A DNA stretch of 64,000 bases, from assembly GCF_026241335.1 (NCBI RefSeq), contig NZ_JAPHAV010000017.1, positions 1 to 64,000 of the forward strand, written 5' to 3'. How positions within the stretch are numbered: the first letter of the stretch is position 1; each line of letters begins with the position of its first letter. The notes under the pieces were generated by a model, which was given only the letters and a program-made list of their open reading frames with translations, was not told where the DNA came from and did not search any database. The position numbers were made by a program, and so were the translations under genes. Below are positions 1-9,099 of this stretch, in pieces. The stretch comes from Ochrobactrum chromiisoli. GTDB lineage: Bacteria; Pseudomonadota; Alphaproteobacteria; Rhizobiales; Rhizobiaceae.

Positions 1-57
1 CCAAAATCAGGAATCCCATAGGCATGAAATATCGATGCGAAACTCGCGATATGCACA

Positions 58-1893
58 GTGTTTGATATTTCTGACTTCGACTCAAAAACAAAATCAAAAG
101 AACTGCCAACAAATCTGCCCCGGTTACGTTTATCATCGATAGAAGAACCGAAGGCTAGGCTTGTGACGAACAATCATATCAAATCAGCGACATGTTCAGT
201 AATTGGCATAGCTATCGGTTTTTTTGTCGCGTCTTTCGTAGTTCGTTTCGTATCTTTAGAAACCCCGGTATATATGTGGGATTGGGGTTCATATTTTCGT
301 CTCTACCAGAAATTTATGTCTTTGGTCTCCAATGGAGGAGATTGGATGACATGGCTAGTACAGTCTATCATTAACGACGACTACAATCTCTCTACACTAC
401 CTTTTCTATATCCATTCTATGTTTTCTTCGGCACGTCACGTATCGGCTATATCTTAGCTATCGTATTTACTTATATGCTTCCCGCAATTGGATTAGCATA
501 TATAATCTCGCGCTCATCAATTATCAAAACAGTTGAATTTCGACTACCATTGATAATCTCGTCATTCTCCATAGTGTTTTTTGCTCATCCACTTTGGTCG
601 GCCACATTGAGAGGATACCCGGATATTGCGGGACTGATACCACTAGGTCTTGCAACTCTGCTTTTCAATACTTGGTTGCAACGCGGAGGACGTAATGCTG
701 TCCTTTACGGTATTTTATACGGCCTTTTAGTTTGGCTCGCGTTTATGTTTCGTCGCTGGTACGCTTTCTCGTGTGTCGGGATTGGAGTGGCTACTTTTCT
801 TATTCTCTGCCTTGAAATCTACTCATCACAAGAAAACAGAGCAGAATTATTAAAGCGTTCAATCACATTTGTGATATCCTCTTCTGCTGTTACTATAACT
901 ATCCTTTATTTTTTGCAGTTCGATATCGCGATCAGGTCAATAAGTACACCGCACGGACAGATGTTCTCTGCTTATCAAAGACCATTCTTGTTTCAGGCTC
1001 ATCAGCTTATCATGACTCTTGGGTATCCGTTGTTTTTTGCGTTCATTGCTGGTGTAGCATTGGCACTGAAAAACAAGAACAAGACAATTTTATTTACTTC
1101 GATATGCAGCATATCAACTTATCTGATATTTTCTAGAACCCAAGCTCCTGGCTATCAGCACATATTACCTATCATTTTTTGGTCGTTGCCAGCAATGGCG
1201 TACAGCGTTGCCATATTGCTGTCTTGGGTTTGGCTAAGAACATCTTACGCCATTGCATCCGCACTATTGATCTATTGCGCCATCAATTTTTTTTCCGTCT
1301 TCATGCCGACTGTTAAAAAACACGTGGCTCCAATCTCCATACTCTTCAGCGCATCGGAAACGGCTCCTTTGGTTATGCCTGGATACAAAAACTTTCAGGC
1401 CATGATCAATGACCTAAAAGAAATCATACGTAACGATGACAAGGTTGGTATATTTGCGTCGAATGAAACATTATCTGATGCATTGGTTGAAGCTGCTGAC
1501 TACAGTTTCCGTGACCATATTGCATGGGTCGCACAGATTGACCAACGAGACGGCTTCTGGCTGGACGGCATCATGGCAAAATACGCATTGACTACCAACG
1601 AGACGCTATACCACGTCAACCCAGATGGACAGCGTGTGATAGGACTTCCATCTGAACTATTACGAGGCGCAAAGGGGTTCGGGGCCAACTATACTAAGAT
1701 TAGAGAGTACGCCCTGCAAAACGGCATCGTAGCGTTTCTATATGAGCGTAAAGTTCCGTACTCTCCACGCGAAGCTGAGGAGCTTACAAAGGAGTTCCAA
1801 GAGTTTTATCCTGAATGGAAATGGGATGGATATCGCTTTATTCTCACAGAGGTAGGTCAAAAGTTAAAGCGTGAGAAAGAAGAGGGTGGCTAG
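58..1893 (+). CDS. Large polytopic membrane protein, GT-C/mannosyltransferase-like
   Basis: A 611-residue protein with about ten hydrophobic segments between residues 45 and 420, followed by a soluble C-terminal domain of roughly 180 residues. The layout (first membrane helix, then a loop with acidic residues around MWDWGSY, many helices, a soluble tail) resembles GT-C fold glycosyltransferases, but I see no decisive family motif. The start is a GTG; an in-frame stop lies just upstream at 25-27, so the gene is not cut by the window edge, although a later start (GTG at 163) is possible. Codon use is clearly more AT-rich than in the genes after 3.3 kb, suggesting horizontal origin, for example a surface-polysaccharide island. 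It converges with a truncated minus-strand gene and overlaps its end by 4 nt. Confidence 0.7.
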   Translation: MFDISDFDSKTKSKELPTNLPRLRLSSIEEPKARLVTNNHIKSATCSVIGIAIGFFVASFVVRFVSLETPVYMWDWGSYFRLYQKFMSLVSNGGDWMTWLVQSIINDDYNLSTLPFLYPFYVFFGTSRIGYILAIVFTYMLPAIGLAYIISRSSIIKTVEFRLPLIISSFSIVFFAHPLWSATLRGYPDIAGLIPLGLATLLFNTWLQRGGRNAVLYGILYGLLVWLAFMFRRWYAFSCVGIGVATFLILCLEIYSSQENRAELLKRSITFVISSSAVTITILYFLQFDIAIRSISTPHGQMFSAYQRPFLFQAHQLIMTLGYPLFFAFIAGVALALKNKNKTILFTSICSISTYLIFSRTQAPGYQHILPIIFWSLPAMAYSVAILLSWVWLRTSYAIASALLIYCAINFFSVFMPTVKKHVAPISILFSASETAPLVMPGYKNFQAMINDLKEIIRNDDKVGIFASNETLSDALVEAADYSFRDHIAWVAQIDQRDGFWLDGIMAKYALTTNETLYHVNPDGQRVIGLPSELLRGAKGFGANYTKIREYALQNGIVAFLYERKVPYSPREAEELTKEFQEFYPEWKWDGYRFILTEVGQKLKREKEEGG

Positions 1894-2250
1894 CAAACCA
1901 GCCATTCTTCTATTTCCTCAGAAACCTCGCGTAACAATAACCATCTATCAGCTTTCAACTGATCTTTGCGTATCCGCAATTTCCCGATTAGGCCAACAGG
2001 AGCCCCTTCTGGTCTTTTCTCACGCGGGACATATGGCGCACCCTCCCTGAATTCAGGGGGCATAACTCTCCTTTTGCCATTATTAATAATAGCATCTTTC
2101 GGAGGGGTGGCATCAACAGGGATGCTGTCCATATAGTAACTATGCTCAATTACTCGTTCCGCCTCAATCTCGCGATTTACCACAACGACCAGGTCTTTTG
2201 TTTGAGTGGTGAATTTCGCCGGAAGCTCTATTCGGCCAGGTAAAGCGTCT
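1890..2250 (-). pseudogene. 3' remnant of an unknown gene cut by the IS element
   Basis: A GTG-initiated 97-residue frame begins at 2183, but the same frame stays open upstream without a stop, through a plausible protein segment (about LPGRIELPAKF then KDLVVVVNREI), right up to the edge of the transposase region near 2255. This is what the C-terminal end of a longer gene would look like after an IS insertion removed its 5' part. The residue is rich in charged amino acids (EEIEEWLVC at the end) and I recognise no family. No convincing continuation of the protein was found on the far side of the IS. It may still be translated as a short protein from the internal GTG. Confidence 0.45.
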
Positions 2251-2254
2251 GATG

Positions 2255-3035
2255 CTAGGCCGTGTGGACGGGTTTGATTAAGATGAAAACCGCTGCGATT
2301 GGGACGATAGATCGGAAGTTTCTTCCTGTTTTCTCGCAGCGTAATGCGACACGTTTGAAGCGTTTGAGCTTCCCCATCATTTGTTCGATACGTGCGCGAC
2401 CTCGGTAAAGTGCAACGGCAAAATATTTCGGAATATTGCGCCTGTTTGATCTGTAAGGGATCACAGGGATAGCCCCAGTTTTTCGCGCAGTCTCTCTGTT
2501 AACGTCGCTATCATAGCCCTTGTCAGCAATGATAGCGCGGTGCCTGATTTGAGGTCCAGTTTCCATGAGGCTTTTAAACTGTTTGCGATCGGAAGCTTCA
2601 CCACCGGTCAGTTCAAACCCAAGGGGCTGACCATTTCGATCGGTTTTCAGATGGATTTTAGTTCCAAACCCTCCACGCGAACGCCCGAGCGCTTGACCTT
2701 TCTACCCCCTTTTGCACTGGCAGCAGAAACATGGGCGCGAATGACGGTGCTGTCAAACATAGCAATCAGATGAGCGCTTTCATCAAGCCCTGCCAAAATA
2801 GAAAACAGTCTTCGAAAGCACCCGCTTTACCCAAGCGATCAAAGCGCTTCCATATGCTGTTCCAATTACCATACCGTTCCGGCAGTGCTCGCCACGAGAT
2901 ATTGTGGAGGGTGAAATAATGTAGCGCTTCAAAGAATAGACAGTCATTTTTGGCTTTCGCGCCATCGGCTGGCAGACGGGCGCGGAAAACCTCCAGTGCC
3001 AGTTCATAGTCACTCTCTGTCATCTTGGTGCACAT
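2255..3035 (-). pseudogene. IS5-family transposase, orfA/orfB with an extra frameshift
   Basis: The first frame (3035 to 2766, 89 residues) is a typical IS427-group OrfA N-terminus with LHNISWRALPERYGNW and KRFDRLGKAG. A -1 shift at a TTTT run near 2808 gives the expected continuation LAGLDESAHLIAMFDST, compatible with the programmed frameshift used by this group. A second -1 shift is then needed near 2700 to reach GQALGRSRGGFGTKIH and the C-terminal part (2566-2255), which holds ADKGYDSD and the terminal R-x-RIEQMMGKLKRFKR segment of the DDE domain. Needing two shifts makes it likely that this copy is inactive, although one of the two may be functional recoding. Confidence 0.75.
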
Positions 3036-3060
3036 TGCCGACCTCCAAACACGTCGACAA
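2255..3060 (-). mobile_element. Degenerate IS5-family (IS427-group type) insertion sequence
   Basis: About 0.8 kb carrying a transposase in pieces. Imperfect terminal inverted repeats can be read at 2264-2276 (TGTGGACGGGTTT) and, in reverse complement, at 3047-3059 (TGTCGACGTGTTT), 11 of 13 matching, so the exact ends are a few bases outside these. I could not identify a target duplication with confidence. The element separates the AT-rich left-edge genes from the LysR locus. The 270 bases between it and the LysR gene hold nothing I recognise. Confidence 0.75.
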
Positions 3061-3327
3061 CATATGAATCACCTCAACTGATAATCTGGAACCCGAAAAC
3101 CTATACCTGAGTCAATTCGTCCACATGGCCTAAACATAATGCAAACGGCCTCGCATCTGAAATCGCATGTATATAAAACTGCAAAATTCTCCTCCTTAAT
3201 GTCCAATAGTCTATTCAAGGAGGCGGAAGAAAACCGTGACAAGTCCAGGACGTGCATATTCTTTTTTCCGCTTTGACTTGTGTAGGCGCCAATATTGCAG
3301 GAAGGCATAAACAGAGGCCGATGCCCA

Positions 3328-4236
3328 TTAAATCCTGCTCCATTCCTCCATTTTCTCACTAATAATTTTCTTAAGAGTGGGAAACATAGGCGGTTGGGAC
3401 CGGCCCGAGAGACGAACAATGCCAAATTGAGAACGATGTGAAACAGGTTTGATTGGAACCTCTACAAGCTGGCCCGAATCCATTAGCTCATGCGCTGGTG
3501 CAAGGACACCATAATAGACCGTTTCGCTATGTAATACAGTTTGCAGAAGCCCATCTATGGCATCTGAATGAAACGTTACACTCTCGTCCGGATGGGCTTG
3601 TGGTCCATACATAGCAACCATATTTCGTATCTGTTCAGGCGCGAGCATCGTGGTTGCCAACGGCCAAGGACCCAGATCAGAGAAGCTGACATTTTCACGT
3701 TTAGCAAGCGGGTGTTCCGAATTGGCAAGAAACCCGGCGCGCAATTCTGGCAGCAATTCTATGCTCAAATCTGCGGTAACCGGTACTCCTTTGATTTCAA
3801 CGACAAGCATATCAAGTGTTCTATCGCGCAAAGCCTGAACCTGTAGCGGGATGGAGCCGCGCATAAGTAAAATATGCAATGATGGATTTGTTGTCGAAAA
3901 CCGGCTGAGCAATGGAGCCGTCAGCAACGCGCTTGGCGTGGAGCCAAGACCAATTCTTATGCGTCCTGCGCTGCCTTCATGTTGTTGTTTGACAACGCGG
4001 TAAAGTTCTTCGGTTTCGAAAATCACTCTTCGTGCATGTTCAAGAACCACATGGCCGAAGGCGGTTACTTCGCAGCGTTTGCCAATGCGGTCGACAAGCT
4101 TCATGCCGAGTTCAGCTTCAAACTGCCCGATACTTCGAGAGAGGGCCGGTTGTGTCAGACTGATGTGCTCGGCCGCTCGCGTAAAGGAGCCTTTCTCCGC
4201 AAGAGCAATAAAATGTCGTAGCTGCTGGATGTTCAC
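3328..4236 (-). CDS. LysR-family transcriptional regulator
   Basis: 302 residues, normal for LysR regulators. The N-terminal winged helix (residues 1-60) has the standard pattern MNIQQLRHFIALAEKGSFTR, LTQPALSRSI and LGMKLVDR; the rest is the periplasmic-binding-like effector domain. It is divergently transcribed from the M20 amidohydrolase/MFS pair across a 117-bp gap containing a T-N11-A palindrome, the usual arrangement for a LysR activator of the neighbouring operon. The inducer cannot be read from the sequence, but a conjugated amino acid or its product is a reasonable guess from the target genes. Confidence 0.93.
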   Translation of the reverse strand: MNIQQLRHFIALAEKGSFTRAAEHISLTQPALSRSIGQFEAELGMKLVDRIGKRCEVTAFGHVVLEHARRVIFETEELYRVVKQQHEGSAGRIRIGLGSTPSALLTAPLLSRFSTTNPSLHILLMRGSIPLQVQALRDRTLDMLVVEIKGVPVTADLSIELLPELRAGFLANSEHPLAKRENVSFSDLGPWPLATTMLAPEQIRNMVAMYGPQAHPDESVTFHSDAIDGLLQTVLHSETVYYGVLAPAHELMDSGQLVEVPIKPVSHRSQFGIVRLSGRSQPPMFPTLKKIISEKMEEWSRI

Positions 4237-4261
4237 GTAATTTTCCTAAATTAACATGAGT

Positions 4262-4276
4262 ATTATGCATGATAAT
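4262..4276. promoter_or_regulatory. Candidate LysR box between regulator and amidohydrolase
   Basis: A palindrome ATTAT-GCATG-ATAAT that fits the T-N11-A LysR consensus. It sits in the 117-bp divergent intergenic region, upstream of both start codons. Assignment is by pattern and position only. Confidence 0.4.
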
Positions 4277-4353
4277 CAAATTTACTATGCATTGGACAAA
4301 TAGAAAAGCAACCCGTAGCTAGCGGAATAGAGAACAAAATCTATGGGGCAAAT

Positions 4354-5556
4354 ATGCAGGATATCAGAGAGCTGATCGAACGCGACGCTGGTGAATTTAT
4401 TGCGATCAGGCGTGATCTGCATCAGCACCCGGAACTTGCTTTTAAAGAAACCCGAACTGCGGGCATTGTTGCTTCCCTTTTGGAAGGGTGGGGCTACACA
4501 GTTGAGCGCAATATCGGCACAACGGGGGTTGTCGGGCGGCTGCGTCATGGTGGTTCAACGGCGTCAATTGGACTGCGTGCTGATATGGACGCCTTGCCAA
4601 TCTTTGAAGAAACCAATCTGCCCTATGCCAGTGTGAATGCCGGTGTGATGCATGCCTGTGGTCACGATGGTCATACAACAATGTTGCTTGCTGCCGCTAA
4701 AGCAATTGCTGAGCGTCGTAACTTCAATGGCACCGTGAATCTCATTTTCCAGCCGGCAGAAGAATATGGCCGCCCCGACAGTGGTGCAGCACGCATGGTT
4801 GCCGATGGGCTATTTCAAAAATATCCGTGTGATGCCGTTTTTGGTATTCACAATATGCCGGGCGTCCCACAGGGACAGTTGCAGTTTTACGATGGCGCGA
4901 TGATGGCGTCTTCGGACAGCGTTTTTATTACCATCGAAGGCCGCGGAGGGCATGGCGCTCTGCCAAATAGAACAGCCGATCCGATTGTCGCGACGGCATC
5001 AATCGTTATGGCATTACAGACGATTGTGGCACGCAATGTTAATCCGCTTGATACGGCTGTGGTAACAGTCGGTGTTATGCAGGCCGGTGTAGCGAACAAT
5101 GTAATTCCTGAGACGTCGAGAATAGAACTGACGGTGCGCTGTTTCAAACCAGATGTCCGGGATCTTCTTGAACAGCGGATCACCGATCTTGTAACATCAC
5201 AAGCGCAGAGTTTCGGCGTGAAAGCCACCATTGATTATTGTCGCGGTTATCCTGCGCTGCTGAATTCTCCGAACGAGACGGAGTTTGCTCGTGACGTTGG
5301 AGAAAGCTTTGCTGCTGAAGGCAATTTCGTTCGTCAAACGACGCCGATGACCGGCAGTGAAGACTTTGCTTTTATGCTCGAAGAATGCCCCGGCTCCTAT
5401 CTTTTCCTGGGCAACGGTGATCAGGCAGGCCCACAAAGTTGCGCTCTGCATAACCCCCACTTTGATTTTAATGATGCAAATATCGTCGAAGGTGCCGCTT
5501 ATTGGGTCACGCTCGCAGAAGCGTTCCTGAATCGCAAAGCAGGCCACGAAATCTGA
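4354..5556 (+). CDS. M20-family amidohydrolase (hippurate hydrolase-like)
   Basis: 400 residues, matching the M20D aminoacylase/hippuricase group. Visible metal-site motifs are GLRADMDALP (about residue 73), MHACGHDGH (99-107), QPAEE (about 133-137) and GSEDFAFMLEECPG near the C-terminus, so both metal sites look intact. Such enzymes hydrolyse N-acyl amino acids or similar amides in the cytoplasm; the exact acyl group cannot be told. It is followed 27 bp later by an MFS importer, and both are divergent from the LysR gene, so uptake and hydrolysis of one conjugated amino acid is the likely job. The glutaminase further downstream fits nitrogen salvage. Confidence 0.9.
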   Translation: MQDIRELIERDAGEFIAIRRDLHQHPELAFKETRTAGIVASLLEGWGYTVERNIGTTGVVGRLRHGGSTASIGLRADMDALPIFEETNLPYASVNAGVMHACGHDGHTTMLLAAAKAIAERRNFNGTVNLIFQPAEEYGRPDSGAARMVADGLFQKYPCDAVFGIHNMPGVPQGQLQFYDGAMMASSDSVFITIEGRGGHGALPNRTADPIVATASIVMALQTIVARNVNPLDTAVVTVGVMQAGVANNVIPETSRIELTVRCFKPDVRDLLEQRITDLVTSQAQSFGVKATIDYCRGYPALLNSPNETEFARDVGESFAAEGNFVRQTTPMTGSEDFAFMLEECPGSYLFLGNGDQAGPQSCALHNPHFDFNDANIVEGAAYWVTLAEAFLNRKAGHEI

Positions 5557-5583
5557 GTAGATTACTACATCCATTGGAGGACA

Positions 5584-6897
5584 ATGATGAGCGCTTCTGC
5601 AATACACAGAGCGACCCCTGGGGCAGTCAATTCGATTGATCAGGAGTATAAGCCGCCGGTTAAGGCAATAGCTGCGGCAGTCGCAGGGAATGCACTCGAG
5701 TTTTACGATTTCATCGTCTATTCGTTTTTCGCAGTCTATATCGGGCAGACATTTTTCCCGTTGGGCAGTGAAACAGCCAGCCTGCTTGCCTCTGTCGCCG
5801 TGTTTGGCGTTGGCTTTTTTACGCGCCCGCTGGGCGGCGTTTTGATTGGTGCATTTGCTGATAAAGCAGGACGTCGTGCAGCCATGATTTTGACTGTGAC
5901 CCTGATCACGGTGGGCACGCTTGGACTTGCGGCAACGCCGGGATATGAAGCCATCGGGATGGCGGCGCCAATCATCGTTTTGATGTGCCGCCTGTTACAG
6001 GGGTTGGCTTTGGGCGGTGAAGTAGGCCCTGCCTCGGCAATGCTGATTGAGGCTGCCCCACGCGAAAAACGTGGCCTTTACGCAAGCTGGCAGATCGCAA
6101 GCCAAGGCATCGCTGTTGTCGCTGGTGGTCTTATGGGCGTTCTGGTTTCGTGGTATCTGCCACATGAAGATCTGGTGTCCTGGGGCTGGCGTATTCCATT
6201 TCTGGTATCTCTCGCTCTGATCCCATTGGCAATCTATATCCGCCGTGCATTGCCTGAAACTCTGGAAAAGCCGAGCGAAAAAAGCGGGACACAGATCGTT
6301 ACATCGGTCTTTTCTGATCATGGGCGTTACCTCGTTCTCGGCGTTCTGGCGATTATTTCGACCACCGTATCAACCCAGGTCGGTAACTTCATGACGACCT
6401 ATGCGATTCAGACGTTGAAATTGCCTGCAATCCTTGCTCAGGCCGGAACTGTTCTCGGCGGAACGATGACATTTCTGTTTGCGCTGGTTGCTGGCTATCT
6501 GGCTGACAAATATGGTCGCAAGGGTGTCATGATCTGGCCCCGTATCATTTTGATGCTGGCAATCATCCCGTTGTTTTTCTGGCTCTCTGTATCCAAAGAT
6601 GCGACAGTTCTGCTGATCGTGACCGCCTCTGTTACTTTGCTGACTGCAATGAGCGGTGCCGCGAGTTTGGTGGCTATTCCTGAGATGATGCCGATCGCCT
6701 TGCGTGCAACGGGTGTTTCCCTGATCTATGCGATTGGCGCGACGCTTTTCGGCGGAACAACACAGTTCATTATAACCTGGCTGATCGGTATTTTTGGTGC
6801 CGTTGCGCCTGCATATTATGTGGTTGCAACCAGTATCATATCGCTTATCGCAATGTTTATGATGCCGGAAACCCGTGACTTTGACGTAAAGCGGTAA
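5584..6897 (+). CDS. MFS transporter, metabolite:H+ symporter (ProP/ShiA-like)
   Basis: 437 residues with twelve hydrophobic segments. The N-terminal NALEFYDFIVYSFFAVYIG and GADKAGRR-type loop (FADKAGRRAAM) are characteristic of the metabolite:H+ symporter branch of the major facilitator superfamily, which imports organic acids, betaines and the like. There is a Shine-Dalgarno GGAGG at 5576-5580; the second ATG at 5587 has the better spacing. It lies directly after the M20 amidohydrolase and probably imports its substrate. A hairpin at 6919-6950 closes the transcription unit. Confidence 0.88.
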   Translation: MMSASAIHRATPGAVNSIDQEYKPPVKAIAAAVAGNALEFYDFIVYSFFAVYIGQTFFPLGSETASLLASVAVFGVGFFTRPLGGVLIGAFADKAGRRAAMILTVTLITVGTLGLAATPGYEAIGMAAPIIVLMCRLLQGLALGGEVGPASAMLIEAAPREKRGLYASWQIASQGIAVVAGGLMGVLVSWYLPHEDLVSWGWRIPFLVSLALIPLAIYIRRALPETLEKPSEKSGTQIVTSVFSDHGRYLVLGVLAIISTTVSTQVGNFMTTYAIQTLKLPAILAQAGTVLGGTMTFLFALVAGYLADKYGRKGVMIWPRIILMLAIIPLFFWLSVSKDATVLLIVTASVTLLTAMSGAASLVAIPEMMPIALRATGVSLIYAIGATLFGGTTQFIITWLIGIFGAVAPAYYVVATSIISLIAMFMMPETRDFDVKR

Positions 6898-6918
6898 GGC
6901 AACAACATCTAAAAATGG

Positions 6919-6950
6919 ACAGAATGGCTTAGTTGGTTTAGCCATTCTGT
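6919..6950 (+). terminator. Hairpin after the MFS gene
   Basis: Perfect 11-bp stem ACAGAATGGCT / AGCCATTCTGT with a 10-nt loop, 21 bp past the stop codon of the MFS gene. It is followed only by a short T stretch, so termination strength is uncertain. Confidence 0.5.
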
Positions 6951-7033
6951 TTCATGTGCTGTGATTATTCGTATGAGAAACGTCATCGCAGTTTTCCGAT
7001 AGATATTCGTTATGCGATGCGACCTTCAAAGGT

Positions 7034-7975
7034 GTGGATTTGAAACAGCGTCTGCGCGCCGTTCTCTGCGAAATCGAGGCTGACCTTAAAACGGCGGGGG
7101 ATCGTGGTAAGGTCGCCGACTATATCCCGCCTCTTGCACGGGTTGATCCTTCAAAGTTTGGCATAGCGATTATGCTGCATGATGGCACATTGATTTCTGC
7201 CGGAGATGCTAAAGAAAAATTCTCAATTCAGAGTATTTCCAAGGTCTTTGCGCTCACACTGGCACTTGGAAAACTAGGTGACAGTATCTGGAGGCGTGTC
7301 AGCCGTGAGCCATCCGGCGATCCCTTTAACTCAAGTATCCTGCTCGAACTGGAAAAGGGAATTCCGCGCAATCCGTTTATCAATGCCGGTGCAATTGTTA
7401 TTGCCGATCTGTTGCTCAGCACGCATAAGCCCCGTGAAACCATTGGCGAGATCGTTCGTTTTGTTCAGTCAGCAGCAGACGATCATGACATCTATATTGA
7501 TGAAAATGTAGCCAAGGCGGAAGACCTTACTGGCTTCAATAATGCTGCACTTGCCAATATGCTAAAGGCCAATAACAATCTCGATAATATACCGTCTCAT
7601 GTGCTGGGTGTTTATCATCACCAATGTGCACTGGCGATGTCGTGTGAACAGCTCGTCCGTTCTGCGCTTTTCCTTTCCAGCTCCGGTCGAGACCCGATCA
7701 GCAAACACCGCATTGTCAGCGTCGAGCGTGCACGCCGCATAAATGCCCTTATGATGACCTGTGGCCATTATGACGGCTCTGGTGATTTCGCATTCCGGGT
7801 TGGCGTGCCGGCAAAAAGTGGCGTGGGTGGGGGGATTCTGGCGGTTGTGCCCGGTATCGCTTCAATAGCTGTTTGGTCTCCGGGACTCAACCAACATGGC
7901 AATTCATTATTGGGAACGCGTGCTTTGGAAATCTTGTGCTGGGACATGAATTGGTCGGTGTTTGGCGGTGTTTAA
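7034..7975 (+). CDS. glsA: Glutaminase
   Basis: 313 residues of the serine-dependent beta-lactamase-like glutaminase family (L-glutamine to L-glutamate plus ammonia). The catalytic Ser-x-x-Lys is SISK at residues 67-70 in [10 protein letters not shown], and the conserved [10 protein letters not shown] and SGVGGG-type segments ([15 protein letters not shown]) are present. The start is a GTG; no ATG lies nearby, and the protein begins at the usual place for the family. It follows the amidohydrolase/MFS pair by 136 bp, behind a hairpin, so it may be separately expressed. In Brucella-group bacteria glutaminase contributes to acid resistance, a known role that the sequence itself does not show. 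Confidence 0.93.
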   Translation: MDLKQRLRAVLCEIEADLKTAGDRGKVADYIPPLARVDPSKFGIAIMLHDGTLISAGDAKEKFSIQSISKVFALTLALGKLGDSIWRRVSREPSGDPFNSSILLELEKGIPRNPFINAGAIVIADLLLSTHKPRETIGEIVRFVQSAADDHDIYIDENVAKAEDLTGFNNAALANMLKANNNLDNIPSHVLGVYHHQCALAMSCEQLVRSALFLSSSGRDPISKHRIVSVERARRINALMMTCGHYDGSGDFAFRVGVPAKSGVGGGILAVVPGIASIAVWSPGLNQHGNSLLGTRALEILCWDMNWSVFGGV

Positions 7976-8337
7976 ACGATTGTGATGGCAAGCACCCGAT
8001 CTCGCCATCAACGTTCCGGACGATTATGTTGTGCGCGATATGCACTGACGCTTAGGTGAAAGTCATGCAGCGAAGGCGAACAACGGCGGCTTTCCCCTGT
8101 CTGAGCGTCCTGGCGCAGCAGATCGCCTGTTCACTTTGGTGTCCGAAGGATGTGGCCCATCCGCTCGCGTATAAATCGCTGGTCCAGTTCGAGATGATGA
8201 ACCGAAAATTAGTGCCAAAAGCTCTTCACTAAACAGGGGCAAGCCCACAGAAATGCTCTGCACTTTTGCTGAAAATATTGCATATAAAAACAGCCGCCCT
8301 TGCGAGGCGGCTGTCATTCTGAAAATTCAAATTGCTA
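7976..8337. other. Intergenic stretch without a recognised gene
   Basis: The 362 bases between the glutaminase and the BA14K gene contain several short open frames but none with a family resemblance or a good ribosome binding site. The last 50 bases hold the BA14K terminator. Decayed gene remnants are possible. Confidence 0.5.
8290..8314 (-). terminator. Rho-independent terminator of the BA14K gene
   Basis: On the minus strand, stem CAGCCGCC/GGCGGCTG with a 7-nt loop followed by a run of five T residues, 24 bp after the stop codon. Confidence 0.85.
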
Positions 8338-8871
8338 TCATCGGTACGGCGAATAGCACTGCTGGCGAGGCCCATTATATGGCTGGAACGTGTTGTCCGA
8401 AGCGCGATAGGACTTATAGCGATTATAGCACCACTGAACATGGTTGTTGCTGTAACGATATACCGGCTGCGGTGCCGGCTGGTTCGCAATTGCGCCGCCA
8501 ATGATTGCACCAGCGCCGAACGCTGCCAGCGGATACCACCAGCCATCATTGTGACGGCGGTAGCCGTTACGATAATGGTTATAGCCACGATGGCCGTTCC
8601 AATAACCCGGACGCGGGCGATGATTGTCATTCCAGCCGGGACGTGGGCCAGGACGGTGACCATTCCAGCCCGGACGTGGACCGGGGCGGTGGCTATTCCA
8701 GTTGCCGTTACCGTGGCGCCGCCAGCGATCATCCCGAACATTGGCAATGTTATCGCTACTGGCGATTTGTGCAGTGGGCAGGACCGGCGATGCGGAAACA
8801 GGAGCAATCGCCCCCACTAAAAATGTTGCGCCAATCAAGCCGACCATCATTTTTTTCAGTGAATTAATCAT
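8338..8871 (-). CDS. BA14K-family secreted protein with Pro/Gly/His repeats
   Basis: 177 residues from the ATG at 8871, chosen because it opens a clear signal peptide ([20 protein letters not shown], cleavage near ASA-S) behind a GGAG Shine-Dalgarno; a longer frame upstream lacks this. The mature protein has a low-complexity middle with repeated [10 protein letters not shown] units, one short hydrophobic segment, and the BA14K signature at the C-terminus ([19 protein letters not shown], then a final Cys). BA14K proteins are immunoreactive, lectin-like surface proteins of Brucella needed for normal smooth LPS. The repeat region is longer and richer in His/Arg/Trp than in the short classic BA14K. 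Confidence 0.85.
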   Translation of the reverse strand: MINSLKKMMVGLIGATFLVGAIAPVSASPVLPTAQIASSDNIANVRDDRWRRHGNGNWNSHRPGPRPGWNGHRPGPRPGWNDNHRPRPGYWNGHRGYNHYRNGYRRHNDGWWYPLAAFGAGAIIGGAIANQPAPQPVYRYSNNHVQWCYNRYKSYRASDNTFQPYNGPRQQCYSPYR

Positions 8872-9099
8872 ATTCTTCTCCACTTCAACTGCAAACATCA
8901 TGATTGATGGTTGATGAACCTGCGCTGAATAGTAGGGATAAATATATAGCGGCCCAAAGGCCTGACAAGGAACCGCGAGAAATCTGCGCAAACCTTTTTG
9001 TGTAGATCTGCATAAGACGTTTTGATTGCAACAGGCTGTTGAGGCAGAGGCATTTTGACATCTGGCAGTATACCTACAAAAACGTCATATGCTGCGATC

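Noticed and set aside
3069-3425. 118-residue minus-strand frame after the LysR gene
   Set aside because: It overlaps the LysR 3' end in another frame and its sequence is not protein-like.
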